A stretch of DNA of 64,000 nt from Megalobrama amblycephala (GCF_018812025.1 NC_063044.1:42285243-42349242); one strand, 5' to 3'. Positions 45,325 through 58,249 are shown, counted from the first letter of the stretch. The notes: generated by a model not told the origin, from the sequence alone. Made by a program: numbers and translations.

Positions 45325-47300
45325 GCAGACTTGCATCCCCTTGTTTCATCAATGCAACTGACACCTGGCATCTTTTGTCTCAGTTATCAACAGTATTTTC
45401 GATTGTATTGAAAATGACCTCAGAGGACTTCAGTACTTATATTACTGTAACATTTTTACAGTGTAACATCTTGTTGCTAATACATTAATTTTGATAATTG
45501 ATAATTGTAATTGATTGTAATATTGTATTTTTTCTTAGTGGAAGCTTTTAGATAATATAAGCTATAAAATAATATCACATAAATATTTAATGTCCACATA
45601 CATATTTATTTATATACATATCTATGTTATTAGACAGATAATATTCATTATTATCACAAAATAAACCACCATTTTACATTAAAGACACCAAGAAATCAAA
45701 ACAGATATATTATTTATGCAATATTGCAGTTGTTACAAATGACTGACGGTGGACAACGCACTTTCGTTTTTCTTTTATGAGAAGTCATTTCCATTTCAAC
45801 TTTAATGCCTGGCTAATATACATTATTCCATGTCGCATATTGCATCCGATGAAGTTAAGAACTTCGAATCACCCAACAGGACATGCTTTCTAGAAACAGG
45901 TGGATGAGGCATTTAAGTCACCTCCCCCACCAAATTACTGAAGCAGCACCAGAAATCCACACCTGAAAGTTCAACATCCTGTTGGTATGCCCCACCTAAA
46001 GAGAAGGCAAGTGACCATGGCAGCTTTGTTTTATTTGTGATATTAAAAACACTCCATGTTTATTCTCTTAATGGCACCTCTGACCATTCCAGTGGCCTCA
46101 AGGAATGACTTCACAGTCTCCATAATCTGAATGACTCTAAATAATTCACTCAAAATCCACTGGCAATCAAGCAAGAGGTTTGTACAACAGGTTTTAAATC
46201 CCACATATTGGGTAACACATTGCCAATAATGCGCTAACTCCAGACATGAGCTCAATTTACCCCCTAGAAGCCGGGGTCTCTAATGTTCTCTGGTCTTCTT
46301 TCAAAGTAAACTTGAGTTGAGCTTAAAAAGTAATTGTTTCACAGAGACCGGCTTAAATCGGCCACACTAGACCACCAAGGCTGCGTATTTGGTTTGTCTC
46401 TTAAAGTTTTTGCTGTTTGACTTGGCGCTCACCCAGATCTCTCACAAAACTTAGGACAACAATTCCTTTTAGAGGTTCAGGGTCACATCAGGCAATGCAA
46501 CTGATTCAGTTCATCCACAATAAAAACAACAGTGTAAAATAATATATCTATACATAAAAATACAATCACAGCCAGACTAAAAGTGAATTTTTTCCTATCC
46601 AATGGATTGATCTGGTTTAAAACTGTTAAATGCCTGAAGTTTGACCCCTTTTCTATCTGTATTACATTATAAAAATGGGTCAGGAGCTTTGTATTTACAC
46701 GTCTGGTTTACCCAACCCACCTCTATTTTAACTCCGATAAGCGCAGGGAAATGGGATGGGGCAATTCAGTCATGGTACCCAGATTTAACACTCTTTAGAT
46801 AATGTTATCATTTTTCCCCCAGAAATATTTATGATTGGCACATCGAATGCCTTAGGCGATTACATGCTCCCTTCCTCTTTTTTGCACCACCGGAATGATC
46901 TGGCATGAACTGAATGCTTTGATAAATCAGTCCCGATGTGGAAAGATAGTCCAGCCTTGCTGGAGAGGCCCAGACTATACAGCAGATGGCTGAAACCCAA
47001 TCCTCTAAGATCCTGCCAGACCGGCTCGGTATTTTTTCTCATTGCAAATGTACCATAGATTTGGAAATATAACAATAATGAAATCCTGGTGTCAGCAGAA
47101 CATCTGAAAATTGGACCTTGGGAGTGAATGACCAGGTTGGCAGTGTTTGACGTTGTGGTTGGAAGTCATGGAGAGCGTGTCTATTAAAGTGAGTCCCTCA
47201 TGACTTTCTACTCACTAAGACAAGTGTGTCTCCACCAGACCACAGGCTTGGAGCTCTACGACACATCGTCCTTATGTGTCGTTTTCAAAACATTTTGACA
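45325..47300. other. Unique intergenic DNA, possible regulatory patches
   Basis: Almost free of recognisable transposons. Patches around 45,880-46,260 and 46,740-47,240 are GC-richer and could be conserved noncoding elements. No coding domain is recognised in the short frames. Confidence 0.25.
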
Positions 47301-47302
47301 TA

Positions 47303-48077
47303 CACTCCTGGGAAAAAAATAATAATAAATGGGCCAAGCCAAAAGTGGCAAAATATTTAGTGGTCTTTTAATGGTCTAACCATTTTAATCACAAATCACT
47401 GGTCAGGAAATTAGAAAGAATTGCACAAATACTGTAGATAAAGTAACTTAGCATGGAATAGCAACTTGCAGACAGCTTTTTACAGGAAGAAGAGTCATTG
47501 TTGTTCCACTCGGTTTCAAACATTTCATGGGTAATTGAAAAATGTCTCCAAGTTCGTTTGAGTTTATTGTTAGACCAAAAATTCACTGTAGGGTTCAAAT
47601 CTGGACTCTGACCGGGCCAAAACATGAGCCTGATGGACTTGTTCTCAAGCCGCTTCTTGGTTGTCTTTACAATTTGGGCTTTTGTCTTGTTGAAAAATAA
47701 CATCTGATTATTCCTCTTTAGATAACAACTTTTACTTTGTGAGAAGTAAGCCATTCTGCAATATTCTCCTGCACTCCAAAACATTAAAAGAGTTTCCACA
47801 GTGAAGTAACTCACCAGTACCAGCAGCTAAAAAGGAAGGCTCCTCACACATTGACACCTCTTCCTCCATTCTTCACTGTGGTGGAGATGCATTTATTATT
47901 ATATTTCTCAGCAGATTTTCAAAGACACTGCTCTGGAGCATCACCATTCAACTTGTGCTTCATTGTTTTTCTGAGACAGCAATGGCTTTTAAAGTAGTGC
48001 ATTTGCTTAAATTTAGCTAATTTCCTGACCAATAATTTGTGGTAAGACAATTAAAAGCTTGGTGTTGCCCCGGAGTG
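47303..48077. mobile_element. Decayed Tc1-like transposon
   Basis: CACTCC at the left end and GGAGTG at the right end are inverted. A subterminal block CACTGGTCAGGAAATTAG (47,397) has a matching inverted CTAATTTCCTGACCAATAA (48,018). TA precedes the left end. The interior encodes a broken Tc1-type transposase on the minus strand. Confidence 0.75.
47389..47900 (-). pseudogene. Broken Tc1/mariner-type transposase (C-terminal part)
   Basis: The minus-strand frame 47,389-47,814 contains W-P-G-Q-S-P-D-L-N-P (residues 66-75 of that frame), the hallmark preceding the last catalytic acidic residue of the Tc1 DDE domain, followed by ...NFW. Upstream residues TKKRLENKSIRLMFW fit the usual W/L-rich helix before it. 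The expected catalytic Glu after NP is Val77, and the D-x-D-P-K-H region is not recognisable. Further upstream, about 47,840-47,890, a TVKNGG... match to the GGGSVMVWG region is interrupted by a stop codon. The N-terminal DNA-binding domain is missing. It cannot encode an active enzyme. Confidence 0.8.
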
Positions 48078-49970
48078 TCTATTTCATATTTGCTGTTTTT
48101 TTATATTTATGGGTGAGTAAACAATGACCTGAATGTTTACATGTTTCATAATGGTTTTCCATTCATCCAACATGGAAAATAGCCATATTGACAGGCATAC
48201 ATATTGACTAACAGATATTTGTCAAGAGTTCCATGTATCTCTAGTAATGCATTAACACTCTCTGATTAGATGAACTACTTTCTCCTTTGGAAGCATTAGG
48301 GGACCAAAATCTATTTTCACTGTCAAAATCTAATTTAAACCTGTAGAGTTTGAGAAAAAATGAAATGTTATGAAGTAAAATTAATAAGAATATCTGTACT
48401 GTTTCTAGGTCATTGTTCAAATTGATCATGTGACTCTTTGTACAGACAGTCAGATGTTTGTCTTCCATTGAAGCACAAGATTCTCTTTGGATAATCTCAA
48501 ATCATGCTGGAGAACAAGATCATCATGTTCTTGTAGAATTAATAGCTTGAGTGATCCTGTTATTAAAGCAAAAAAAGGACAAACTAAATACTAAAATATT
48601 CTGAAATTAATATTAATCTTTTAGTTTTTTATGCTAATTATGCTGACGGTATAATGTTAAATAGTACTTGTTTATTTATTTCATTTAATAAACTTTTTTA
48701 TTAAAAGGTCTATTCACCAGGTCTCAGAATTTTAGACAGCATTTTGACACATTATCACACACTCTGTATGGATTGCATCACATTTTGTTGGACATTGATT
48801 TTTTCAGTGAAGCATTCAAAGTGAAAGGCTGTGTTCCTTGCTTTCTCTTTCTTTACTCCAGTCACAGGAGTAGCAGTGAATTCTCAAGCTACAGGGACAG
48901 CAGTGAACACTGAGCTTTAGAAATGCCCAAAGTAAAATAAAAAAGAAAGAATTTTATCATTATAAACCTCAGCTTTCCCTTGAACAAAGCGGAAGAGGTC
49001 ACAAAAAAAGGTGTTTACTTGTCACCCATATCCCAGGGGTGTTGCGGTCGGGTGAGGCAGCAGGGTGTCAGACGTTGTGTTTTGCTGCTTGTTATTGAGG
49101 AGACAGCTGGAGCATAATGCTGTGCTCGCCCCTCGGCTCTGTTCCCACAGGTGCAGGAATCTGTCACAACAATCTCTGCACTGACTCACTCAAGGCCACT
49201 GACCTCTAACATGCCTGCCTTTGAGAGAGCTGCTGCTCTCTTGTCTTGACCACTGAAAATAGCCTCTGACCAAACCATTCAACAAATTATTTGAACATCT
49301 GACGGTATAATGTTAGATGTCTCTGCATTCACAGAGAATTGCTCTGTTTATTCCTTTCACTAGCATTAAAAAAATTATTAGAAAACAAAAAAAGCTTTAG
49401 TGAGAGGGAAAAAATCCATAATTTACACTTTGACTCCACCCTGTGTTCAAAAAGAATAGTGCAACAGGATGAACTTTCTGTTGAAAGGACATTCGGATAT
49501 AAAAAGTTCTTTTCTAAATGTATCCACAGCAGAAGCACAAATATGGAAGGGTCACAGTGAACATTAAATCTTTGTGCACTTCCCATGCTGACTCTCATTT
49601 CCTGACTTAACCCTGACACAGCATGTTTAAAGCATTACAAAAAGACATTAGCAGAGGAATTCACTGCAAAAAAAAAAAGAAAAAAAAAAAAAAAAGGAAG
49701 AAATAAAAGAGTTCAGAATGCTTCATATTACATTAAAAAAGCTTGTTCTGGACCTAGTCAACGTCATCCTGTAGCTGAAGCTACCTTCTAGCCTACTAGA
49801 CAGAGCTTTGTAGGCATGTTGATGCATTGCTTTAAAAGGTGCTTATACATTTTTGCAATATTACTTGAAACTGTCTTTACTAACTGATAAAAGACTATTT
49901 ATTAGGTGCACTGAAATGAATAATATTAATATACATCATCTGTGCATGAGGTAGGGCCTTAAAAACATCA
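48078..49970. other. Intergenic, with poly(A) run and one GC-richer patch
   Basis: A short A-rich tract lies at 49,665-49,697. The stretch 49,010-49,260 is GC-richer and unique, a candidate noncoding element. Frames at 49,329-49,619 are open on both strands with no domain. Confidence 0.3.
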
Positions 49971-50007
49971 GCCAATCGTTTACGCGATCATCGCGTAAAC
50001 GATTGGC
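49971..50007. repeat. Perfect 18-bp palindrome with 1-nt centre
   Basis: GCCAATCGTTTACGCGAT, a single C, then the exact reverse complement ATCGCGTAAACGATTGGC. The surrounding CpG-rich DNA (to about 50,110) may be a transposon end. Confidence 0.9.
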
Positions 50008-50349
50008 CCTCTGGCTTGTCAATCACTGCCGTGACGTTCCTTGTGAGAGACGTGCACGGCTGCGCGCTCCAATAACTTTCCACAGGCGCCGCATGTAATG
50101 TTTTTGTCAGGAGTAACAACTGCAGATTATGAGTTACCTGCGGTGAGTCCGACATAATGAATCCACTAACACGACACAGCGAATGCCGGTGGTAAACAAA
50201 CACTCATGTTCCAGTACTCGTGCACGAGTTTTGGGAGGTGTTCCCTCGAAATGAGCTGTGAAGGAGGGGGGCTGTTCTTACGCATGCACTCATTTCAAAA
50301 ACTCACTAACAGTCTTTGGTTTCTCAGTCGACGAAAAGATCCTCTTTAG

Positions 50350-50890
50350 CACCTTTAAAGAATTAGTTCACCCAAAAATGAAAATCATAGATTCGAAGCT
50401 TTATGAATCTTTTGTTTCGAATCAGTGGTTCAGAGTGTGTATCAAACTGCCAAAGTCATGTGATTTCAGTAAACGAGGCTTTGTTACGTCATAAGTGTTT
50501 TGAAGTTTCAATAGTTCACGTGACTTTGGCAGTTTGATACACGCTCCGAACCACTGATTCGAAACAAAAGATTCATAAAGCTTCGAAGCTTCATGAAGCA
50601 GTGATTTGAAATCGGCCATCACTAGATATTGTTGAATAAAGTAATTTAGTTTTTTTGGTGCACAAAAAGTATTCTCGTCGCTTTGTAATATTAAGATTGA
50701 ACCACTGTAGTCACATGAACTGTTTTAAATAAGTTTTTAGTAGCTTTCTGGGCATCTGAAAGTGGAAATGATCTTGCTGTCAATGGAGGCCTCACTGAGC
50801 AATCAGATTTTATCAAAAATACCTTAATTTGTGTTCTGAAGATAAACGAAGGTCTTACGGGTGTGGAACGACATGAGGGTGAGTAATCTT
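50350..50890 (+). mobile_element. R1-type element with GAATCAGTGGTTC palindromic core
   Basis: Starts AAAGAATTAGTTCACCC. An inverted pair AATCTTTTGTTTCGAATCAG (50,406) / TGATTCGAAACAAAAGATTC (50,555) encloses ~130 bp. The right part carries ACCACTGTAGTCACATGAAC and ends at ACATGAGGGTGAGTAAT. Closely related to the copy at 62,075-62,903. It lacks the CTCACCCTCATGTCGTTCC left block of that copy. Confidence 0.8.
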
Positions 50891-51643
50891 TGTGTTAGAT
50901 ATGTTTCCTGTGTTATGTATTCATTTCCTCCTGGGATTCCATCACACTGTCCTTATGCAATCAGAATCAATCAATCAATCAATTGTATCAATATTTGAGA
51001 TAATGCTGTGCATTATTTCTCAGTGACTCCTTCCACAGGTGGTAACGACTGTCTTTATGAGCAAGTCATTAAATCTTTCACTCAACCGAATGATTCAAAG
51101 ATGCTAATTCATTCAGGAATGAAGCGCCACAAATTGTTTGTTTACTCGGAAACAGCAGTTGATTCTGCTATGACTTCGTTTGGAGCTCACTGGTGGATCA
51201 AAAATAGACAAAGTAGGCAATTAACTGACAATGCGGTCTGAAAAATGTAAGTTACTCAATATTAACTTCTTGTTTATTATAAATCACTCTAGTGCTGTTG
51301 GTATTCATAAAAAAAAAAAAAAAAAAAAAAACAGCACTCTTGCTAGTCTGTCTGTCTACTGTCGGTCTGTAGTCTGTCTGTCTCACCTATCTGTATATTG
51401 GTCTTTCTGTCAGTTTTAGCTAAACCTCACAAAAATGTGCCTGCATGTGGTGACATCCTGCAAAATAAAAGAGCTTCTTGCATGTTTCGCGACACTTTGT
51501 AAGCGAAATATCCAGTGTGCGGCGTTAAAATCGCGTTCAGTTTGATCTGAAACATATGTGGTGAATCTGGCAACGATTTATTACGTTGGCTGTTGTCCGT
51601 ATCGCGGCAAAGACTATAGAATAACACAAGACATGTCACTCGT
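50891..51643. other. Intergenic, poly(A) run
   Basis: A TCAA microrepeat (~50,967) and an A-run at 51,309-51,331. No gene recognised. Confidence 0.35.
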
Positions 51644-52347
51644 ATAGAGTACCTCAGGGATGACGTGTTTTTGTAGGCCAACCCGGAAGTTAGCGGCACA
51701 CGGGTTCCCTCAATTGAAAGCCTATGCATTTTTCCCACAGACTTTTGGAAAATCGCAAAAAATAAGCTCTGTGTTTAACAAAGGGTTATGACACTTACAC
51801 GTTTTGTCTATCAAGATAATCTTTACAAGTTAACACAACATTTATAGATTTTGAAGCCCAAATAAAGTGGTCAGATATAAAAGGCAAACAGTAGGCTATA
51901 AACGGACTACAGCACACCATAGTCGTGGATCAACGTCACCACCACCAAGCTTCCTCAAACTTTATTTAGAAAACAACTTTATTTACAAACATGCTCACTG
52001 ATTATGATCTGCGCTGTTATGAATACAATACTACGTTATGATGAAGCCTAAAGTCCCCGCCAAAGGAAGTAGTGCCTTTTAGCAACTTGTTAGCAACCGC
52101 CGTTTTTAAGACACAATAAAGGTTTAAAAAAAATCACAAGTGGGTTATAACTGGTGTGTTTTATGTCATAGATCAAAATGTGAAAATATTTAGAGGCTTT
52201 GTTAACCACAGACCTTATTTCAGGCGATTTAGCAAAAACCCATTCAAAAAACCCATAGACTTTACGGCGTTGGAACCGGAAGTCCTAAAATGCTAACTCG
52301 CTTCTGGGTTTTGCCTACAAAAATGCCTCATCCCTGGGGTACTCTAT
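51644..52347. mobile_element. Inverted-repeat element with ATAGAGTACC ends
   Basis: Ends ATAGAGTACCTCAGGGATGA and, inverted, ATAGAGTACCCCAGGGATGA (19/20). Similarity continues inward for about 50 bp (TTTTTGTAGGC, then GAAG...GTTAGC). 704 bp, no transposase. Confidence 0.85.
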
Positions 52348-52349
52348 TG

Positions 52350-52800
52350 TTTTGAATGTGAGAAAGTGAAAGGCGCAATATGGCGGAATAAGTCCCGCCT
52401 TCTAAATAAGAGCCAATCGCTGACTAGTAAAGTCATCGCGTCACTGCAGCGGCCGTTAGAAGCAACAGTCGGACGCGCGCCTCCGAAATGAGGCACAAGA
52501 GACGCGAATTTAGTTCTGCGCATGCGCATTAGCTTGATCCAGCCTAAAAAATAGTTTTTTTGTCACGATTCCAGCGTTTGAAAAAATAAATAAAAATATT
52601 ATACAGTTGTCAGATTTCATTGGTGATTTCAAATATTAAATTTAATCGAAAGCTTGGCAAACAGCTTTAGAGAATTTGATGTTTCTCCATTCAAAGAGAT
52701 AGGAGCTGCACTTGGATGCCCGAGAGGCGTTTCAAAGATGGCCGCTGCGTAAAATGACTCGTCTTAAAGGGACTTTGATCGCGGCAGTTCGTAAATTAAA
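52350..52800. promoter_or_regulatory. CpG-rich promoter-like patch (CCAAT, NRF1 and YY1 sites), no gene assigned
   Basis: Within 450 bp there are CCAAT at 52,413, a perfect NRF1 palindrome TGCGCATGCGCA at 52,517-52,528, and a YY1-type AAGATGGCCGC at 52,735, with raised CpG content. These are typical of TATA-less vertebrate promoters. It begins right after a transposon end, so it might instead be repeat-derived. No coding exon is recognised on either strand. Confidence 0.35.
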
Positions 52801-54088
52801 TGTCCGGTGAGTGGCGCCAAAAGATTAATCTCGTTATAAACCTAAAACAAACCTAATTGATAGTGTTAACTGAAAAAAAAAAAAAAAAAAAAAACATTTT
52901 TTGAGGCAACCATGCAATTTTAGCTTGATTCTACAAGTGTTCAAGGTCTTTAGTACAATCGCAAGTGCATGCTGTGCAGGTGAACCTTTGCTACTGATTA
53001 CAAGTCACAAATTACTAATTTTACAAATCATGCAAGATAGTAAAAATGTTTTGAGGTCATATTGTGCAAGGAACCGCTTGAAAGCTTTAACATTTTCTGT
53101 GAATAGTAAAGGTTGTTGGTGTTTTACTTAAGTGTATTGTTTGTATAGGTGCGTTTTTTGTAGTTAGTAGCAAAAAATAAATAAAAAATAAATGTAGGTA
53201 GAGGCACGTTTTTCCAATGAGCATATGCTGGTTTCAACTCTCCACTTGAAATGTGAAAAAGCAGAGTAGCTGTTATGTTTTCCAGTCATGAATCCATCTT
53301 ACCTTTGCTGTGTTGCTATGGTGAATCTTATAAGACAGGTCAGTTTCGTCCAAGAATTATGCAGCGCTCTTCTGGATTGTCAGTCACTAGCTCGCTCTTG
53401 TGAGAAACCAAACCCCTTTAGATAGATGTTAGGTTATAGTGGTCCTTTCAGTTATAAAAGTTCATTTCAGTCAATTGTGAGCCTACAAAACTAATGTTCA
53501 TTGATCAAATGACATGATTTTATGGATCTTCAGAGCACACAGTAGGACAGTGTTTTCAAAGAGAGCACAGTTCCTAGAACGTCACACCATGCCATTAAGG
53601 CATTACTGTGTTAGGGAAGATCGTGACGCTCAGTTTGCATTTAACACTTATACATGCAGGTTGAAGAGCACCGAGCTTCCACCACATGTTGCTACCCAAC
53701 AAATGTAATTACCTCCCTGCTGAGGGACACGGTCAGGCATGTAAAGTGAGAAAAGCAGTTTCATGCTGTCTGTAACTCATCAGTTGTTCCCGGCATCATA
53801 ATTAATCTGTTCCCTCCAGATTGTTCTATGAGTCCCTGTGTAACATTGTATTGATAGAGAGTTTAATAAAGGGAGACAAACAACAGCCTCCGCATTTAAG
53901 AGCAATACCTCTGGGAAAATGATACTTGGGAGCAGGTGGAGGCTTTGGGACTGTAATTAAAAGCACAAGCATAACATTTTCATTCTTCAGGATTGGCAGA
54001 TGGCACTTTCCACGAATAGGGTACAAATTGGTGTCATGCAACCTTTAAAAAAAAAAACAAAAAAAAAACAATAGCACAAAACAGAAAT
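52801..54088. other. Intergenic, nothing recognised
   Basis: A poly(A) run lies at about 52,873-52,894. Only short chance frames. Confidence 0.35.
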
Positions 54089-54093
54089 CCCAC

Positions 54094-54431
54094 TGTCACA
54101 GTCTCAGTGCCATCCGCAGCACCATCCCCATTAGCTCCGCCCACTAGATCATTATCACCTGAATTCTAATCACCTGCCATTGGAAAGACTTACCCGACTG
54201 CTCACCTTGGAAACTTACCTTCAGTCCATCTTCACATCCAGCCCATACTTCGTCTGCACCGCGTACCAGTCAGAACCTGCAACAAACAAAGAACTGTGAA
54301 TGCTCAAGCTAAGTGCAAACTTGCTACTCTGAAACACCCACCTGTTTACCATGCTGCTTCATTGAACTTCCAGTGAATAAAGCACTGTTGTTTATTTTAT
54401 ATCTGAGTCAAATTCTTCTGTTATTGTGACA
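54094..54431 (+). mobile_element. Possible solo LTR
   Basis: Begins TGTCACAG and ends TTGTGACA (TG...CA, with complementary end bases), flanked by CCCAC / CCCAT, a 4-of-5 target duplication. Inside, GTGAATAAAGCACTG offers a poly(A) signal in the expected place about 60 bp from the 3' end. 338 bp. No internal retroelement genes are in the window, consistent with a solo LTR. Not proven. Confidence 0.4.
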
Positions 54432-54751
54432 CCCATGTTCTACAAGGACTATCAGATTGGTTAAAATTTTATTCAACATAAAATTAACAGCATAAAAAGT
54501 AACGCATTTTAAACTCATCTGTAAATATCAATCTTGCTATTGTTAACTAAAACTTGAAAATCATTTTTGGTAATTGAAATTGAGCTGAAATAAAATATTT
54601 TTTATTTAACATCTTATATCCAATATTTAACTGGTTATCACATTTTGCATGCAAGGTCACTGTAAAAAAAAATAACTTCAGTTCAGTTGCTGCCTTAAAT
54701 GAAGTACAATCAGCTTGGCTGTATAACTCAATTAAATTATATTGAACTGAC
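54432..54751. other. Intergenic, weak ACTGTAAAAA-type start
   Basis: CACTGTAAAAAAAAATAAC at 54,658 and CAATTAAATTATATTGAACT could be one end of a miniature element into which the next feature inserted. No gene. Confidence 0.3.
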
Positions 54752-54770
54752 TTGAAGCTGCAGTCTGTAA

Positions 54771-54803
<33 letters not shown>

Positions 54804-56178
54804 TTTTGGGGTTAAAAAAATCAATTTGAGCAAGCACATAACCAGCCAGTGTTCAAAACTGTCTCCTTACCTTAGCCCAATTCACAACAGTAAGCTTGAA
54901 ATAATGTTTCTTAATCTGGATGGTACTGGTGGGTTTCTGTGGGAAATTCGAGCATGCAGCCATTCATCTTTGCGTCATTACGTCACGTCTGTAAACATAC
55001 AGAAGGAGTCCCAGCTAGCAGGTTATATGGCATGTGAAGATGCTGCAGGTGACGGATCATCTATAGCCTTTTAGCAGCTGCAATAATTAAACTTATCATT
55101 TTGATGGCAGATTGTAATCCAGAAAGGTCCAAATGACAATCATCAGTGAAAACTGGAGATTCACCCCTGTAGTCAAAAGCAAAAGACTTCGGACTGCGGA
55201 GTGGCTACAGAAATTGAAATCTACAGGTAATGCTAATGCACACTAAATACACAATGCTGATGTTGTTAACATTAACAACTTGAGAACAAAGTATAACAAT
55301 AATAATAATTTGCACGGTTTGATGTGATCCGAGCTAACTGATCGTTAGATTTAATCACCATTGGTACCATGATTTATTGCTTTTTTTTTTTCTCAGTTGT
55401 CAGAACAAAAGTGGCAGACATGTTACTTGTTCAGATGACATTTTCCGGTGAAAATTCTTATTTTGGTCATACTTCCAAGACGTAGAATCTGTGATTCAGA
55501 AGTACAGTATCCACACCGATGTGGTGATTGACAGCAAACATTAGATTCATTCGCGCTGAGGAGCCGTGCCGATGCACAACCCACATAAAGATGGTTATTC
55601 CACAAATAACTGCAATTTTACCCCTTCGCAAAGACCCCCCCCCTTAGCTACTGTTGCTTTGTCTGACAAGCCATGGCGCTATCACGCCACACAGAGTGAA
55701 AAGAACATCACAGAGCAAAGAGGACACTGACAACACGTCAACAGACAAGACAGAGCAGGTTACTTATGATATTAAACAAAGTCCCAGCTTTCAAACTGTA
55801 ATTTAAGAAATTCAAACAATAAAAAACATTTTGTGGCTCTTTAATGTGTCGTGACAGATTGCTGTAGCGCCTCAGCTCAAACAGCTTGTAAACCGATCAT
55901 CTCTTCCTACTAGTTCATTTATAGCATCAAATAAACATGAATGAACATTAGAAGGAATGTTGTTTCAAACACAGAAAGATGTCAGTACACACTATTTTTC
56001 AAGTTCAAATCCACCAAGGTTAATTTTCTAACTCCTGACTGATTTGTCGGTCAAAATGGCGGATTTGGCGTTATGATTGGTTAGATCGCTTGTCAATCAA
56101 ACTCCCAGCGAAGGGTCGATTGCAGGTTTCAAACAGAGATGGAGACAAAGAGGCAAAACCTACGGACTGCAGCTTTAA
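54752..56178. mobile_element. DNA transposon with GCTGCAGTC termini
   Basis: Left TTGAAGCTGCAGTCTGTAA and right, inverted, TTAAAGCTGCAGTCCGTAG: 16 of 19 bases match. 1.43 kb without a transposase frame. The right flank has TTAA, so it probably belongs to the TTAA-target class. A (TTA)n run lies at 54,770-54,803 just inside the left end. Confidence 0.7.
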
Positions 56179-56980
56179 ATGAGTTGAATCTTGTATAGTG
56201 AAGTAAAAACATATGTTGTCATGACTTACTGATCATATAATTGTTTTTGTTTTTTTTACCATCAATTGTTTCCCACATAAAAATGCAGCATTCCATAAAA
56301 TTGTGATTCCCAGGAAGTGACAGTATTTGGACCCTTTCTACAACATGGCAAGAAGACATTTTCTACCATTTTCTCAACTTTTACACAAATCGTAGTGTAT
56401 TAAACTGAATCATTTAACCCCCTAGGAAAAAACTAACTAGCCGCTTATCAGTGACACCCTAATTTAGGCTAAATCTTCAACTACGTTATTTGTACATACA
56501 ATTCACATGTACAAGTGTGTTTAACTGATCTTTTGTGAAAACATGCACTAATAGAGAGGCATGTTGTCACACTATCATAATGTTTACTTTTAAAAAACTT
56601 TAATGGATTTTCAGATAATTTAAACTGTAAAAAAAAATTACGAAGCACAAAATCATTCGTGGAACAGCTAAATAATAAAGGGTAACACAACATACTGTCA
56701 GGGTGCATATAAGTTGCAGTTATTTTGATCAATACAATAATACACAATAATATCTATATACTATTAATTATGTGCCAGTTAATGGTCAGTTGGCATTATA
56801 CAAAAATTGACTGTCTCACTGGTTTTCTTAGGAAGCTCTGCTGGCATGCAGCAAAACTAGTTAGGACAATGAACAAGTTCCCTCAAGAGTAAGTTACCTT
56901 CATAAAGATCATGCACTGTAATGTAATGCAAGATGCAAAAATCCTTTCAGATAGAGATATCATCTGTAATTTCTCTGGCG
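56179..56980. other. Intergenic, nothing recognised
   Basis: AT-rich. An 88-codon antisense frame (56,481-56,747) has no domain. Confidence 0.35.
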
Positions 56981-57119
<139 letters not shown>

Positions 57120-58203
57120 TTTCGTAATTGTAACTTTGTCTTTCTAACTAAAATTTGCAACTTTATTTCTCAGTTTAGTATAATCATTATTATGTGGGCA
57201 TCATCTTATTTTATTATCTTTAAGCTATGAATTAAGCAATATTAACAGTTCTGTATCTCTCTGTGAATCACTTGTTTCTATAGGTCTGTATTTGTTGATT
57301 TTCTAGTCTGAAATGTTCTTTCTGTGATAACAAAGAGGATGCATCACTGACAGTCTGACAGGGGTTCTCACCGAAACATTGACTTCAGGATGTTCTACAC
57401 AAACCTCTTTGAAGACGTAGTCGACGGCACATAAAAGAGCCCTCAAGCTTTCTGTAAACCCATCTTGACACAGAGGGACTGATAAGGTGAACAGAATCCA
57501 TCCCTGTTCAGAAAATCGAATTACAAGCATAATAGTTTGTGACTCAGTAATCTCATGACCGACAAAAGCTTCGCTACCCCTCATTCTCCCCAAAAAAATA
57601 GGGTCGTATTGGTTCTCCGTCCAACATTACTGCACCGCTAAATGATTAACATCTCACTTATGATCTTATTATGCATATTTTGCATTCTCTCAATGTTCTC
57701 AGAGATATTTTAACATAAACTACATAATAGTGTAACCTGAAAATAGCCACTGAACAATACAGATTATTCCAGCTACTTTACAATGGGAGCGTTTGTTTAT
57801 TCAGCACGGCCATTATTTGAACAAGTGTTTTATAGAAGTAAATGACATTTATTTCCTTCTAACTCAGATAGGAGCACTTTACATCATGTTTAATAGTTAA
57901 AACCTGAGCAAGTGTATTAAATATGCCTGACTGTTCATCATCAGAGTCCTTGATGAAGTCATGCATTAGGGACGTCTCGTCCTGGGTCTGGAGCATTTAA
58001 AACAACCTGGCCTGGTTAATTCTTCGTCATTCTTTGAACTAAAATTAGACTAATGAGCGCTTGTGTCATGGATGTCTCAATGGTTGAAACTGAGATGAAA
58101 TGATCCACGACAGCAGCCATATGTCCTGTGCTAAGTAACTGTCGTTGGTGGGTTTCCTGCTATTGATGCTGTCCACGTGCGTGTGGAAGTGCTTGGGGAA
58201 GTC

Positions 58204-58208
<5 letters not shown>
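57120..58208. other. Intergenic, nothing recognised
   Basis: An antisense 96-codon frame at 57,303-57,593 shows no recognisable family. Confidence 0.35.

Positions 58209-58246
<38 letters not shown>
58209..58246. repeat. (GA)n microsatellite
   Basis: An AG dinucleotide run of about 36 bp followed by GGAGGAGGATGAGG. It lies just upstream of the candidate gper1 leader exon; GA runs near promoters can act as GAGA-type elements, but this is speculation. Confidence 0.9.
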
Positions 58247-58247
<1 letters not shown>

Positions 58248-58249
58248 GA

